From the NCBI GenBank assembly GCA_900768245.1, contig CAAGCE010000187.1:28313-92312 (forward strand): a stretch of DNA of 64,000 bases, written 5' to 3'. The DNA comes from Oscillospiraceae bacterium. Its GTDB lineage: Bacteria > Bacillota > Clostridia > Oscillospirales > Ruminococcaceae. A model generated the notes under the pieces. The model searched no databases. It worked only from the letters and a program-made list of their open reading frames with translations, and was not told the origin of the DNA. Position numbers and translations under genes: made by a program. Shown in pieces: positions 8,491 to 17,657 of this stretch (the first letter of the stretch is position 1; the number at the start of each line of letters is the position of its first letter).

Positions 8491-11256
8491 ATGATAAATA
8501 ACGACAACGAAATTGCATTCTATAACGTAATGACTCAAAAAAATAAAATAGGAAAACTGATATTTGGGATAATTGTTTTTTCATGTCTGTTTTTTCTTGT
8601 TTTCAGAAAGAGTATGGAACTTCCGCTGCATTTGATGGTATATTGTGCGGTAATGCCGATCGTTCTGATCTATCCTGTTTTTAGTAAAAGAATCAAAAAA
8701 AATGCACAGGCACTTATACTGGGTTCTGCAATGATGATACTTGTAACATTGGAAACCGTGCATAACAGATCATTTGAAACATCCCTTGTTGTGTTTATGG
8801 CAGTAATATGCCTTACAGCACTTTATCAATATGTTAAGGTGACCCTCATACAAATTGGATATGTTGCGGCTTTCTATGGAGTCTGCCTCTTTATTTCATA
8901 TGGTAGACTATGGGATAGTATAGATAATACATCTTATTTTGTACTAAGACTTATTACAACAATTATCGGTATGCTTATGATAGTTGTTCTTATAAAGTGG
9001 AATAACAGACAGGTACAGGTCGCAAATCAAAAAACTCAGAATGTGCAGTATCTGCTCAGAGTTGTTGAGATAAAAAGAGATGAGGCGGAAGCGGCTGCAA
9101 AAGCCAAAGCTGACTTTCTTGCAAATATGTCGCATGAGATACGCACACCTATGAATGCTATATGCGGTATGTCAGAACTGCTGGCAAGAACGGAAGTTCC
9201 GCAGCTTCGTGATGAATATGTTGATGCAATAAGAACTTCAGCAAATAACCTACTCGGCATTATAAATGACATACTTGACTTTTCAAAAATTGACGCAGGT
9301 AAAATGGAGCTTGTTGAAGCTGAATATGTTATCAATTCCATTATATATGATGTTCAGAATATAATAAGCACACGAATAGGCGGAAGAGATGCTGCATTTA
9401 TTGTTGATATTGACCCATATATTCCGGGCGTTCTTCTCGGTGATGAGCTTAGAATTAAGCAGATATTGCTTAATTTGCTCGGAAATGCTGTAAAATTTAC
9501 TGTCAGAGGTAAAATAGCCTTAAACGTCGGCTTTGAAAAGACAAGTGAGGATACAATTACATTGACATTTGATGTGATCGATACAGGTATTGGTATAAAA
9601 GAAGAGGATCAGGAAAAGCTTTTCAGCGAGTTTACGCAGGTCGATACCAAAAAGAATCGCAGTATTCAGGGAACAGGTCTTGGACTTGTAATATCAAAAC
9701 GTCTTGCAAACCTTATGGGCGGAGATGTTAAACTGAAAAGCCGCTATGGTTCAGGTACTACATTTACTGTTACGATAGTTCAGCGTGTTGTTGACTATAC
9801 ACCTGCATTTTCCCTTGACAGAACAAAAAAATACTGTTTCTATATTTATGAGCGCAATGCTTTTTATCGTGCAAGTCTTATCAAAATGTTCAATTCACTT
9901 GCAATAAAGCATAAAGTTCTTAACACGCTTAAAGGCTTAGATGAGCTTGAAACCGATCCACAGGCAGAAAACTTTCTTTTGTTTGATTATAAGCTTGGAT
10001 TTGAATATATAAAATCAAGAATTGACAGCTTAAAGAATAAGAATACAGTAGCTGTTGCAATGACTTCCGTAAATGAATTTATTGATGAAACGGTATCGGA
10101 CGGAATGATAATTGTAAGAAAGCCTATTACATTAAATTCACTTAATTCTATCCTTAAAGGCTGCGTTGCATCAAATAAGTCTGAAAAGACTTCGATAAAT
10201 AAGTTTTATTGTCCTGAAGCATCTATCCTTGTAGTTGACGATAATTATGTTAATCTCAGAGTTGCACAGGGATTTCTTGAAGCGTATAAAGCTAAGGTCA
10301 CAATTGCAGCGAGCGGATTTGAAGCTATTGAGTTTATCCGTTCAGATGAAAAGTATGATATTGTATTTATGGATCATATGATGCCGCAGATGGACGGTGT
10401 TGAAACGACCAAGCTTATCCGTGCGATAAATTCTCCTTATGCAAGGAGTGTTCCTATTGTGGCACTTACAGCAAATGCGATCAAGGGTGTTGAACAGACA
10501 TTCATTAATGCGGGAATGAATGATTTTCTTGCAAAACCTATAAATTCAGCGTTGCTGGGTGATATAATGCAGCGATGGATACCTAAAGAAAAGCAAATAT
10601 CTGCCGAAGAATATTGTGACAATGAAATTGAAGATACAGGAGAAAGTTCGGATTCTATCTATATTGAAGGCGTTGACATAAATAAAGCAATTGAGCGCTT
10701 TAACGGAAGTATATCAGCTTTCAAGGAGATACTTTCCGTTGTTTATAATGATGGCATAAAAAAAGCAGATCAGATGCAGAAAATGCTGGAAAATGGCGAT
10801 TATTCAAATTTTGCAATAGAAGCCCATGCTTTAAAGAGTGTCGCATACAGCATTTGTGCGGAAGAGCTTGCTGTTAATGCCAAGGAAAATGAATATGCGT
10901 TTAAAGAAAATAATTTAAGTTATATTGATGAGAACGGTATGGCTCTTATCGAGGAATACCGTGAGCTGCTGTCGTGTATCAAGCCTTATGCAAAAGCAGA
11001 GAATAATGACTTGCCGAATAATGCCGGTGCTGATCCTATAAGCGAAGATGATTATATGATACAGCTTAATGAGATCATCAGATGTGTTGATGATTTTGAG
11101 GCGGATACCGCTCTTGCACTTATTGATTCATTATTCAGAAGACAGCTGCCGAAAGATCATCTTGAAAGATTGAAGAGTATACGAAAGGAAATTGATGATT
11201 TCCTTTATGACGAAGCAAAAAGCGAGCTTTCTGAGCTTGCTGCATCAGTAAAATGA
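8491..11256 (+). CDS. Membrane-bound hybrid histidine kinase (HisKA, HATPase, pseudo-REC, REC, HPt)
   Basis: The 921-residue phosphorelay kinase has about six transmembrane segments in residues 20-172, a short coiled linker and HisKA with '[11 protein letters not shown]' (H215). HATPase follows with 'LLGNAVKFT', 'DTGIGI' and 'GTGLGL'. Then come a degenerate receiver (about 445-560) without the acidic pocket, an intact receiver '[12 protein letters not shown]' (D628) with 'AKP', and an HPt domain '[10 protein letters not shown]' (H779). About 100 helical residues end the protein. The signal is probably sensed in or near the membrane. The next gene, 7 nt downstream, encodes a receiver/HD-GYP protein that is its likely output. 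Transcription should run through the MITE-like leader. Confidence 0.93.
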   Translation: MINNDNEIAFYNVMTQKNKIGKLIFGIIVFSCLFFLVFRKSMELPLHLMVYCAVMPIVLIYPVFSKRIKKNAQALILGSAMMILVTLETVHNRSFETSLVVFMAVICLTALYQYVKVTLIQIGYVAAFYGVCLFISYGRLWDSIDNTSYFVLRLITTIIGMLMIVVLIKWNNRQVQVANQKTQNVQYLLRVVEIKRDEAEAAAKAKADFLANMSHEIRTPMNAICGMSELLARTEVPQLRDEYVDAIRTSANNLLGIINDILDFSKIDAGKMELVEAEYVINSIIYDVQNIISTRIGGRDAAFIVDIDPYIPGVLLGDELRIKQILLNLLGNAVKFTVRGKIALNVGFEKTSEDTITLTFDVIDTGIGIKEEDQEKLFSEFTQVDTKKNRSIQGTGLGLVISKRLANLMGGDVKLKSRYGSGTTFTVTIVQRVVDYTPAFSLDRTKKYCFYIYERNAFYRASLIKMFNSLAIKHKVLNTLKGLDELETDPQAENFLLFDYKLGFEYIKSRIDSLKNKNTVAVAMTSVNEFIDETVSDGMIIVRKPITLNSLNSILKGCVASNKSEKTSINKFYCPEASILVVDDNYVNLRVAQGFLEAYKAKVTIAASGFEAIEFIRSDEKYDIVFMDHMMPQMDGVETTKLIRAINSPYARSVPIVALTANAIKGVEQTFINAGMNDFLAKPINSALLGDIMQRWIPKEKQISAEEYCDNEIEDTGESSDSIYIEGVDINKAIERFNGSISAFKEILSVVYNDGIKKADQMQKMLENGDYSNFAIEAHALKSVAYSICAEELAVNAKENEYAFKENNLSYIDENGMALIEEYRELLSCIKPYAKAENNDLPNNAGADPISEDDYMIQLNEIIRCVDDFEADTALALIDSLFRRQLPKDHLERLKSIRKEIDDFLYDEAKSELSELAASVK

Positions 11257-11263
11257 GGTAAAT

Positions 11264-12268
11264 ATGAAACATATTCTTGTTGTAGATGATAACAAGACCA
11301 ATCTTGCAATTGCTAAGCAGGAGCTTTCGTCCGAATATCAGGTAACACCTGTTATTTCAGGCTTTCAGGCTTTGAAATTTCTTGAAAAAAAACATCCGGA
11401 TCTTATACTTCTTGATATAAGTATGCCTGAAATGGACGGAAAAGAAACTATGCTCCGTATAAGAAATAATACAGATTGGTCGGATATACCCATAATTTTT
11501 CTTACAGCAGATACATCGTCTGAAACCGAGGCTGAATGTCTTATGCTTGGAGCAGATGATTACATTTCAAAACCGTTTGTGCCGATTGTTATGAAGAGCC
11601 GGATAAGCCGTATCATAGAGCTTTCGGAACTCAGAAACAGTATGTCCGATTGTGCCGGAAATCGTTTAAAGCAGATAAATGATGCCAGATTGAGAATAAT
11701 TAAAGCTGTTGTTAAAGCAATGGACGAAAAAAACGAATATACCGAAAAACATTCTATCAAAACAGCTGCAATCGCTTGTGAAATTGCAAGAAGAATGGAT
11801 CTTAGTGAATCGGAAATAAAGGATCTGCAATTTTCTGCACTTTTGCATGATATAGGGCGAGCTGCGCAGCGTGATGATGTTTATGAGAAAACCGAGCCGC
11901 TTACAATAGATGATCTTTCTGTAATACATATGCACCCTGTTATAGGAAGCGGCATAGTTAAGGATATGAATTTTAATGACAGCATATATGACGCTGTTCT
12001 TTATCATCATGAACGTTATGACGGTGCAGGTTACCCTTACGGACTTAGGGGGGCGGATATACCTTTGTATGCAAGGATAATCAATGCTGCGGCTGCATAT
12101 GAGGCTATGTCATCTGAGCGTCCTTACCGAAGCAAGCTTTCCCGTGAAGAGATCATTTCTGAATTTGAAAAAGGCTGCGGAAGTCAGTTTGATCCTGAAA
12201 TATGCAGAATTTTTCTTGATATGATTGATAATGGATCTGACAGTTCAGATATATTCGGAGATTTATAA
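11264..12268 (+). CDS. Response regulator with REC and (degenerate) HD-GYP domain
   Basis: The 334-residue protein has an N-terminal receiver with 'LLDISMPEMDG' (phospho-acceptor aspartate near residue 52) and 'SKPF'. An HD-GYP domain follows (about 150-330), a fold that hydrolyses cyclic di-GMP. It retains 'LLHDIGR', 'HPVIGSG' and 'YHHERYDGAGYP'. However, the segment usually written ADxxDALxxDRPYR reads 'AAAYEAMSSERPYR' here, so the conserved metal-binding aspartate is alanine. The usual lysine of HDIGK is arginine. Catalysis may be weakened or lost. It is translationally close to the kinase (7 nt gap; GAGGT overlaps the kinase stop region). Confidence 0.9.
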   Translation: MKHILVVDDNKTNLAIAKQELSSEYQVTPVISGFQALKFLEKKHPDLILLDISMPEMDGKETMLRIRNNTDWSDIPIIFLTADTSSETEAECLMLGADDYISKPFVPIVMKSRISRIIELSELRNSMSDCAGNRLKQINDARLRIIKAVVKAMDEKNEYTEKHSIKTAAIACEIARRMDLSESEIKDLQFSALLHDIGRAAQRDDVYEKTEPLTIDDLSVIHMHPVIGSGIVKDMNFNDSIYDAVLYHHERYDGAGYPYGLRGADIPLYARIINAAAAYEAMSSERPYRSKLSREEIISEFEKGCGSQFDPEICRIFLDMIDNGSDSSDIFGDL

Positions 12269-12286
12269 AATATTTGGAGGTTTGAA

Positions 12287-12907
12287 TTGGATTACTCAAC
12301 TATAAAAGCGTTTGCTTCCGATTCATTTATTGAGAAAAAATCTGAATTTATAGGTTATATTGCACCTGTTAAGACCAATGATGAAGCAGTGGAATTTATT
12401 AATAAGATTCGAAGCGAACACCGCAAAGCAACTCATAATGTCTATGCATATATTTTGCGTGATGGTAGTACATCACGCTATTCCGATGACGGGGAACCCC
12501 AGGGAACGGCAGGTGTGCCTGTTCTTGATGTCCTTATGAAAGAGGGACTGACTGACATATGCTGTGTTGTTACAAGATATTTCGGTGGGATACTTCTCGG
12601 CGGCGGAGGGCTTGTCAGAGCATATTCTCACAGTGCTAAAATTGCTGTTGATGCGGCTGAAAAAATGATTATGTGCAGTTCGTATCCTGTCAGAATTACC
12701 GTTGATTATGATTTGTACGGAAAAATAACATATGCTTTGCCGGAATTTGAAGTTAAAGTGCTTGATACTGATTTTGGAAGTGACGTTACTGTCAGTCTGC
12801 TTGTTAAGGTCGGAAATGCAGAGAATCTGAAAAAAAAGATGATAGATATAACAAATGGTCGTTTGCAATATGTGCAAGATGACGAGGTATTTGAGAATTT
12901 TGCATGA
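12287..12907 (+). CDS. yigZ: YigZ/IMPACT family protein
   Basis: This 206-residue protein has the two-domain YigZ layout. The N-terminal UPF0029/IMPACT domain carries 'YSDDGEPQGTAG' and 'VVTRYFGGILLGGGGLVRAYS', and a C-terminal DUF1949 ferredoxin-like domain follows. The family is related to the eukaryotic translation modulator IMPACT; bacterial members bind nucleic acid, but their role is unsettled. The start is TTG at 12287, chosen because TTTGGAGG lies 6 nt upstream and the next ATG is far inside the domain. It follows the receiver/HD-GYP gene by 18 nt. Confidence 0.9.
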   Translation: MDYSTIKAFASDSFIEKKSEFIGYIAPVKTNDEAVEFINKIRSEHRKATHNVYAYILRDGSTSRYSDDGEPQGTAGVPVLDVLMKEGLTDICCVVTRYFGGILLGGGGLVRAYSHSAKIAVDAAEKMIMCSSYPVRITVDYDLYGKITYALPEFEVKVLDTDFGSDVTVSLLVKVGNAENLKKKMIDITNGRLQYVQDDEVFENFA

Positions 12908-13010
12908 TATATTTGTGCAAATATACAAATGATAAATTAAAAAAAGGGTTTTTATATACTATTTTTGTATATAAGTACAGATTTAAAAATAATTCAGGTA
13001 TAATGAATGC

Positions 13011-13049
13011 AATACGGCATAATGATAGATACAATAATTATGCTGTATT
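13011..13049 (+). other. Stem-loop in the dgt leader
   Basis: AATACGGCATAAT (13011-13023) pairs with ATTATGCTGTATT (13037-13049), a 13-bp stem with one G-U pair and a 13-nt loop. A TATAAT box at 12999-13004 lies just upstream, with a poor -35 (TACAGA). The loop has no T-run after it, so it is not a simple terminator. It lies about 60 nt before the dgt start codon. Confidence 0.45.
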
Positions 13050-13111
13050 GCTTAATTTGTGTTATATTGATAAATGATTCAGCTAAACCCTTATTGAAAG
13101 GTGGTAAAAGA

Positions 13112-14113
13112 ATGACAATAAGAGAACAAACTGAAGTTATGGAACTCGGTATGCTTTGTGATGAAGCGTGTACTTCAAAAAATTCAGGACGCCGTGCAAG
13201 AAATGAAGCAAAATGTCCTATAAGAACAGAATTTCAGCGTGACAGGGATAGAATACTGCATTGTAATTCTTTCCGTCGTCTTAAACATAAAACACAGGTG
13301 TTTCTGGATCCGGTCGGAGATCATTACCGTACAAGACTTACTCATACTCTTGAGGTTTCTCAGATCGCAAGAACTGTTTCCCGTGCGCTAAGGCTTAATG
13401 AAGATCTGACGGAAGCAGTCGCATTGGGTCATGACCTTGGACATACACCATTCGGTCATGCAGGCGAAATGGTGCTTAATGAAATATGTCCTTCTGGATT
13501 TACTCATTATCTCCAATCCGTGCGTGTAGTGGATTATATTGAAAATGACGGCAAAGGTCTTAATCTTACATATGAAGTAAAAAACGGTATCGCTTGTCAT
13601 ACCAATAAGGTTGCAGCAACAAGAGAGGGCTATATTGTTCGTCTGGCTGATAAAATTGCATATATAAATCATGACATTGATGATGCTATCAGAGCGGGAA
13701 TGCTTACAGAAAAGGATCTGCCTAAACACGCAACAGATGTGCTTGGTCATTCAAAGAGCCAACGTATCACTACACTTATTACATCAATTATCAATAACGG
13801 TGTTCAGGACATACATATGTCTGATGATGTCCAGAAAGCACTTGACCAGCTCAGTGATTTTATGTTTGATAATGTATATCGCAATTCTATTGCTAAATCA
13901 GAAGAATCCAAGGCTAAGATGCTTGTGGAAAGGCTTTATAATCATTTTCTTAAAAATCCTGATTCAATGCCTGATGAATTTAAACGCATTATGGCGAGAT
14001 TTGGTATAGATCGTGCGGTTTGTGATTATATTGCAGGTATGACAGACAGCTATGCCATTGATGTTTATGAAAATCTCTATATTCCAAAGGGCTGGCGTGG
14101 AACAAATTTATAA
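13112..14113 (+). CDS. dgt: Deoxyguanosinetriphosphate triphosphohydrolase-like protein (HD domain)
   Basis: The 333-residue protein matches the dGTPase-like family, which hydrolyses dNTPs to nucleoside and triphosphate. Metal-binding HD motifs are present: 'RLTHTLEVSQIA', 'LGHDLGHTPFGH' and the later 'AYINHDIDDAIRAG'. ATG 13112 was chosen because GAAAGGTGG precedes it and the family starts here; the 35-residue upstream extension reads like intergenic sequence. It directly precedes dnaG and rpoD, a common Clostridia arrangement linking nucleotide pools, replication priming and housekeeping transcription. Confidence 0.92.
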   Translation: MTIREQTEVMELGMLCDEACTSKNSGRRARNEAKCPIRTEFQRDRDRILHCNSFRRLKHKTQVFLDPVGDHYRTRLTHTLEVSQIARTVSRALRLNEDLTEAVALGHDLGHTPFGHAGEMVLNEICPSGFTHYLQSVRVVDYIENDGKGLNLTYEVKNGIACHTNKVAATREGYIVRLADKIAYINHDIDDAIRAGMLTEKDLPKHATDVLGHSKSQRITTLITSIINNGVQDIHMSDDVQKALDQLSDFMFDNVYRNSIAKSEESKAKMLVERLYNHFLKNPDSMPDEFKRIMARFGIDRAVCDYIAGMTDSYAIDVYENLYIPKGWRGTNL

Positions 14114-14173
14114 TTGTTATTTGCAACGGGGAAAGTTCCTTGTTTAATCTTTTGAAAATGGTGATGTGTTTTT

Positions 14174-15919
14174 ATGGCTTTGCCCGACAGCTTTTTATTT
14201 GAACTTAAACAAAATAATCAGATAGACAGTTTGATGTCGTCATATACAAATTTAATAAGACGCGGCAGAAATTATGTATGCCTTTGTCCGTTTCATTCAG
14301 AGAAAACACCGTCATGCACGGTTTATCCCGAAAACCAAAGCTTTTATTGCTATGGCTGCGGTGCGGGCGGAGATGTTATAACCTTTGCAATGAAAATTGA
14401 AAATCTAAGCTATATTGAGGCAGTAAAATTTCTTGCCGACCGTGCAGGTATGCAGATGCCGGATGATGAAAAGGGCAGCCAGATCGCAAGAGTAAAGGCA
14501 AGAGTTCTTGAAATAAACCGTATTGCTGCGAGATATTTTTATGACACGCTTACCAGATCTCCTTTGGGTGAAAAGGGACGCAGATATTTTGCCGAAAGAC
14601 AGCTTCTTCCTGCTACGATAAATAAATACGGACTTGGATATGCTCCCGACGACTGGCACGGATTGCAGAACTATATGAGAAGCAAAGGCTATACAGATGA
14701 TGAGCTTATCACGGCAAATCTATGTATGAGAAGTCAGAACGGAAATGTTTTTGATTTCTTCCGTGACCGTGTAATGTTCCCGATAATTGACCTTAGGGGA
14801 AATGTTATAGCGTTCGGCGGAAGAATTATTGACGGAAGCGGACCTAAGTATCTTAACTCATCTGATACGCCTGTATTTAAGAAAAGCAGAAATTTATTTT
14901 CCCTTAACTTTGCAAAAAGATCCGAAGAAAAAAGACTTATCCTTGCTGAAGGTTATATGGACGTTATCTCCATAAATCAGGCAGGTTTTGAAAATGTTGT
15001 GGCTACACTCGGTACTGCTCTTACACAGGAACAGGCTCGCTTGATGAAACAGTATGCAGATGAAATAATTATCTCTTACGACTCTGACGGTGCGGGGCAG
15101 GCAGCAACGCATAAAGCTATAAATCTGCTTTCGGAAGCTGGTGCAGAAACAAGAATAATTAAGATGGAGGGTGCAAAAGACCCTGACGAATACATAAAAA
15201 AATTTGGTGCGTTAAGATTCAAGCAGTTGATCGACCGTTCCGACGGTGCAATAGATTTTGAGCTTAATAAGTGCAAAAACGGTCTTGATATTGAAAGTCA
15301 GCAGGGTAAAATAACATATCTTAAAAGATGTGTAAAGCTGCTTGCCGACATATCTTCACCAATTGAGCGTGAGGTATATATTTCAAAGCTTGCATCGGAA
15401 AACGGCGTAAACCGTGAAGTTCTGACTCAACAGGTAAACGGAACAATACGTAAAAGCATTAATACGGCTTTAAAAACGGAGCGTCAGGAAATCACTTCGT
15501 TCAGTAAGCAGCGCAGGGCAAATCCTGAAGGTGCAGCTCACCCAGGTGAGTACAAAGCCGAAAAGGGTATTATTGCTTATCTTACTGCAAATCCCGATGA
15601 CCTTGGATATATCGAATCAAAAATTGACAGCGGATATTTTGTGACAGGTTTCAACAGGAAGGTGTTTGAAAAAATTACAGAAAAGCTGAAAAATACCGTT
15701 GATTTTGATGTTATGTCGCTTCAAAGTGAATTTAGTGCCGATGAAATGGGTAAAATAACCGAGATTATAGTTAATAACAGAAATGTTGACATAAGCCGTT
15801 CCGCTGTTGATGATTACATAAAAATTTTATCTGATTATAAGGATAAAAATGTTGATGTTAAGGAAATGTCAAATGATGATTTCCGCAGTTATTTTGAAAA
15901 TCTGAAGAAATCTAAATAA
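14174..15919 (+). CDS. dnaG: DNA primase
   Basis: This is the primase that lays RNA primers at replication forks. The 581-residue protein has a CHC2-type zinc finger ('CPFHSEKTPSC' and 'FYCYGCGAGGD'), the RNA polymerase basic domain (about 110-245) and a Toprim domain. The Toprim domain has 'LILAEGYMDV' and 'IISYDSDGAGQAA' with its acidic metal ligands. A C-terminal helicase-binding region completes the protein. The length is normal. It sits 60 nt after dgt and 75 nt before rpoD, the classical macromolecular-synthesis arrangement, though no rpsU is included. Confidence 0.96.
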   Translation: MALPDSFLFELKQNNQIDSLMSSYTNLIRRGRNYVCLCPFHSEKTPSCTVYPENQSFYCYGCGAGGDVITFAMKIENLSYIEAVKFLADRAGMQMPDDEKGSQIARVKARVLEINRIAARYFYDTLTRSPLGEKGRRYFAERQLLPATINKYGLGYAPDDWHGLQNYMRSKGYTDDELITANLCMRSQNGNVFDFFRDRVMFPIIDLRGNVIAFGGRIIDGSGPKYLNSSDTPVFKKSRNLFSLNFAKRSEEKRLILAEGYMDVISINQAGFENVVATLGTALTQEQARLMKQYADEIIISYDSDGAGQAATHKAINLLSEAGAETRIIKMEGAKDPDEYIKKFGALRFKQLIDRSDGAIDFELNKCKNGLDIESQQGKITYLKRCVKLLADISSPIEREVYISKLASENGVNREVLTQQVNGTIRKSINTALKTERQEITSFSKQRRANPEGAAHPGEYKAEKGIIAYLTANPDDLGYIESKIDSGYFVTGFNRKVFEKITEKLKNTVDFDVMSLQSEFSADEMGKITEIIVNNRNVDISRSAVDDYIKILSDYKDKNVDVKEMSNDDFRSYFENLKKSK

Positions 15920-15994
15920 CAAATTCAGTATACTATCAGAAATCCGATAAATACAGAGCGGTTGTTATTAAGGAATTTGAAAGGAAGTATAATT

Positions 15995-17074
15995 ATGAGC
16001 GAAAAGAAAACTATTGAAAGCCTTATGGAACAGGGAAGAATAAGCGGTAAGCTTTCAACAAAGGATATTACCGATGTTCTTGAAGATATGGAATACGACG
16101 TTGACCAGATGGAAAATTTTTATGAGAACTGTTCAAATATGAACATTGAGATCATAGATGATTTCAACATAGAGAACGATCTTTCTATGCCTCTTGATCT
16201 TTCAGTTCAGGACGACCTTGAAATGTCACTTTCTACTGAAGGCATTGCTATTGACGATCCTGTAAAGATCTATCTTAAAGAGATCGGACGTGTTCCGCTC
16301 CTTTCCGCAGAAGAAGAAATTGAACTTGCAGAACGTATGGCAAAGGGTGACAAAAAGGCTAAGAAGCGTCTTTCAGAGGCTAACCTTCGTCTTGTTGTAT
16401 CAATTGCAAAACGTTATGTTGGCAGAGGTATGCAGTTCCTTGACCTTATTCAGGAGGGTAACCTCGGTCTTATAAAGGCTGTTGAAAAATTCGACTATAC
16501 AAAGGGCTTTAAGTTCTCAACATATGCAACTTGGTGGATAAGACAGGCTATCACAAGAGCTATTGCCGATCAGGCAAGGACTATCCGTATCCCTGTTCAT
16601 ATGGTTGAAACCATCACAAAGGTAAAGAAGGTTTCAAGTATGCTTCTCCATAAGAACGGTCACGATGCATCTCCGGAAGAGATCGCTGCAGAGCTTGATA
16701 TGGAGCCGGAGCGTGTTCGTGAAATTATGCGTATAGCGCAGGATCCTGTGTCACTTGAAACACCTATCGGCGAGGAAGAGGATAGCCACCTTGGCGACTT
16801 TATTCCTGATGATGATGCTCCTGCACCGGCTGACGCTGCTTCACTTATTCTTCTTAAAGAGCAGCTCGGAGAGGTTCTTTCAACACTTACAGAGCGTGAA
16901 GAAAAGGTACTCAGACTTCGTTTCGGACTTGAGGACGGACGTTCACGTACACTTGAAGAAGTCGGCCGTGAATTCAACGTAACCCGTGAACGTATCAGAC
17001 AGATCGAAGCAAAAGCACTCAGAAAGTTAAGACATCCAAGCAGAAGCAAGAAGGTCAAGGATTTCCTTGATTGA
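15995..17074 (+). CDS. rpoD: RNA polymerase primary sigma factor (SigA/RpoD)
   Basis: The housekeeping sigma factor has 359 residues from ATG 15995 (AAAGGAAG 7 nt upstream). Region 1.1 (about 1-60) is followed by an acidic stretch. Region 1.2 reads '[17 protein letters not shown]'. Regions 2.1-2.4 follow with '[15 protein letters not shown]', '[10 protein letters not shown]' and '[17 protein letters not shown]'. Region 3 comes next, and region 4 carries the -35-binding helix '[20 protein letters not shown]'. This explains the consensus TTGACA-17-TATAAT promoters seen throughout the window. Confidence 0.97.
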   Translation: MSEKKTIESLMEQGRISGKLSTKDITDVLEDMEYDVDQMENFYENCSNMNIEIIDDFNIENDLSMPLDLSVQDDLEMSLSTEGIAIDDPVKIYLKEIGRVPLLSAEEEIELAERMAKGDKKAKKRLSEANLRLVVSIAKRYVGRGMQFLDLIQEGNLGLIKAVEKFDYTKGFKFSTYATWWIRQAITRAIADQARTIRIPVHMVETITKVKKVSSMLLHKNGHDASPEEIAAELDMEPERVREIMRIAQDPVSLETPIGEEEDSHLGDFIPDDDAPAPADAASLILLKEQLGEVLSTLTEREEKVLRLRFGLEDGRSRTLEEVGREFNVTRERIRQIEAKALRKLRHPSRSKKVKDFLD

Positions 17075-17139
17075 TAAGCTGCTGTAAATGAGTTCCTGCA
17101 CCGCAAAATACCTTGTGGGAACAGAGAGGATAGATTTTT

Positions 17140-17535
17140 ATGCACATAACTTTGGAATCGGATTATGCAGTCCGTATCGTTGGCTGCCTTGCCAAGGAAA
17201 ACAGGCGAATTGACGCTAAAACAATTGCAGATATGACAAGGGTAACTCTGCGCTTTGCATTGAAAATACTCAGAAAACTTGTTGCAAACGGTATTGTAAA
17301 ATCTTTTAAAGGAACGCAGGGCGGTTATGAGCTTGCAAAGAAACCGTCTGAAATTTCTATGAAAGATGTTATCGAAACTGTTGAGGGCAAGTATGTTCTC
17401 AGCAGATGTCTTTCCGATGATTACGACTGCAACAGAGGTATGTCAGGACATTGCCAGTTCCAATGCGTTTTTAATGATATTTCAGCTTCAGTAGAAAAAA
17501 AGCTTGAATCCTATACATTTGATATGTTTATATGA
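17140..17535 (+). CDS. Rrf2 family transcriptional regulator
   Basis: The 131-residue protein has a winged HTH N-terminus ('DYAVRIVGCLAKE', 'GIVKSFKGTQGGYELAK') and a C-terminal cysteine cluster 'RCLSDDYDCNRGMSGHCQFQC'. Spacing of the cysteines resembles Fe-S-binding Rrf2 members such as IscR, NsrR and RsrR, so it may sense iron-sulfur, redox or nitrosative status. No isc or suf genes are adjacent; it follows rpoD by 65 nt, in a gap that has a weak hairpin but no T-run. A strong terminator follows. Confidence 0.9.
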   Translation: MHITLESDYAVRIVGCLAKENRRIDAKTIADMTRVTLRFALKILRKLVANGIVKSFKGTQGGYELAKKPSEISMKDVIETVEGKYVLSRCLSDDYDCNRGMSGHCQFQCVFNDISASVEKKLESYTFDMFI

Positions 17536-17546
17536 TACATAAAAAT

Positions 17547-17574
17547 GACCGACAGTATTCTTGTGCTGTCGGTC
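17547..17574 (+). terminator. Terminator after the Rrf2 gene
   Basis: A 9-bp stem (GACCGACAG / CTGTCGGTC) is followed by GTTTTCCTTTT. It ends the dgt/dnaG/rpoD/rrf2 transcription block. Confidence 0.85.
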
Positions 17575-17589
17575 GTTTTCCTTTTAGTC

Positions 17590-17618
17590 TTGACATATTC
17601 TGTTCAAAATAGTAAAAT
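17590..17618 (+). promoter_or_regulatory. Promoter of the cardiolipin synthase gene
   Basis: TTGACA (17590-17595), a 17-bp spacer and TAAAAT (17613-17618) lie 39 bp before the start codon. Confidence 0.6.
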
Positions 17619-17657
17619 ATACAGTATACACGAAATATGTCTGAATGGGGATAGTCT

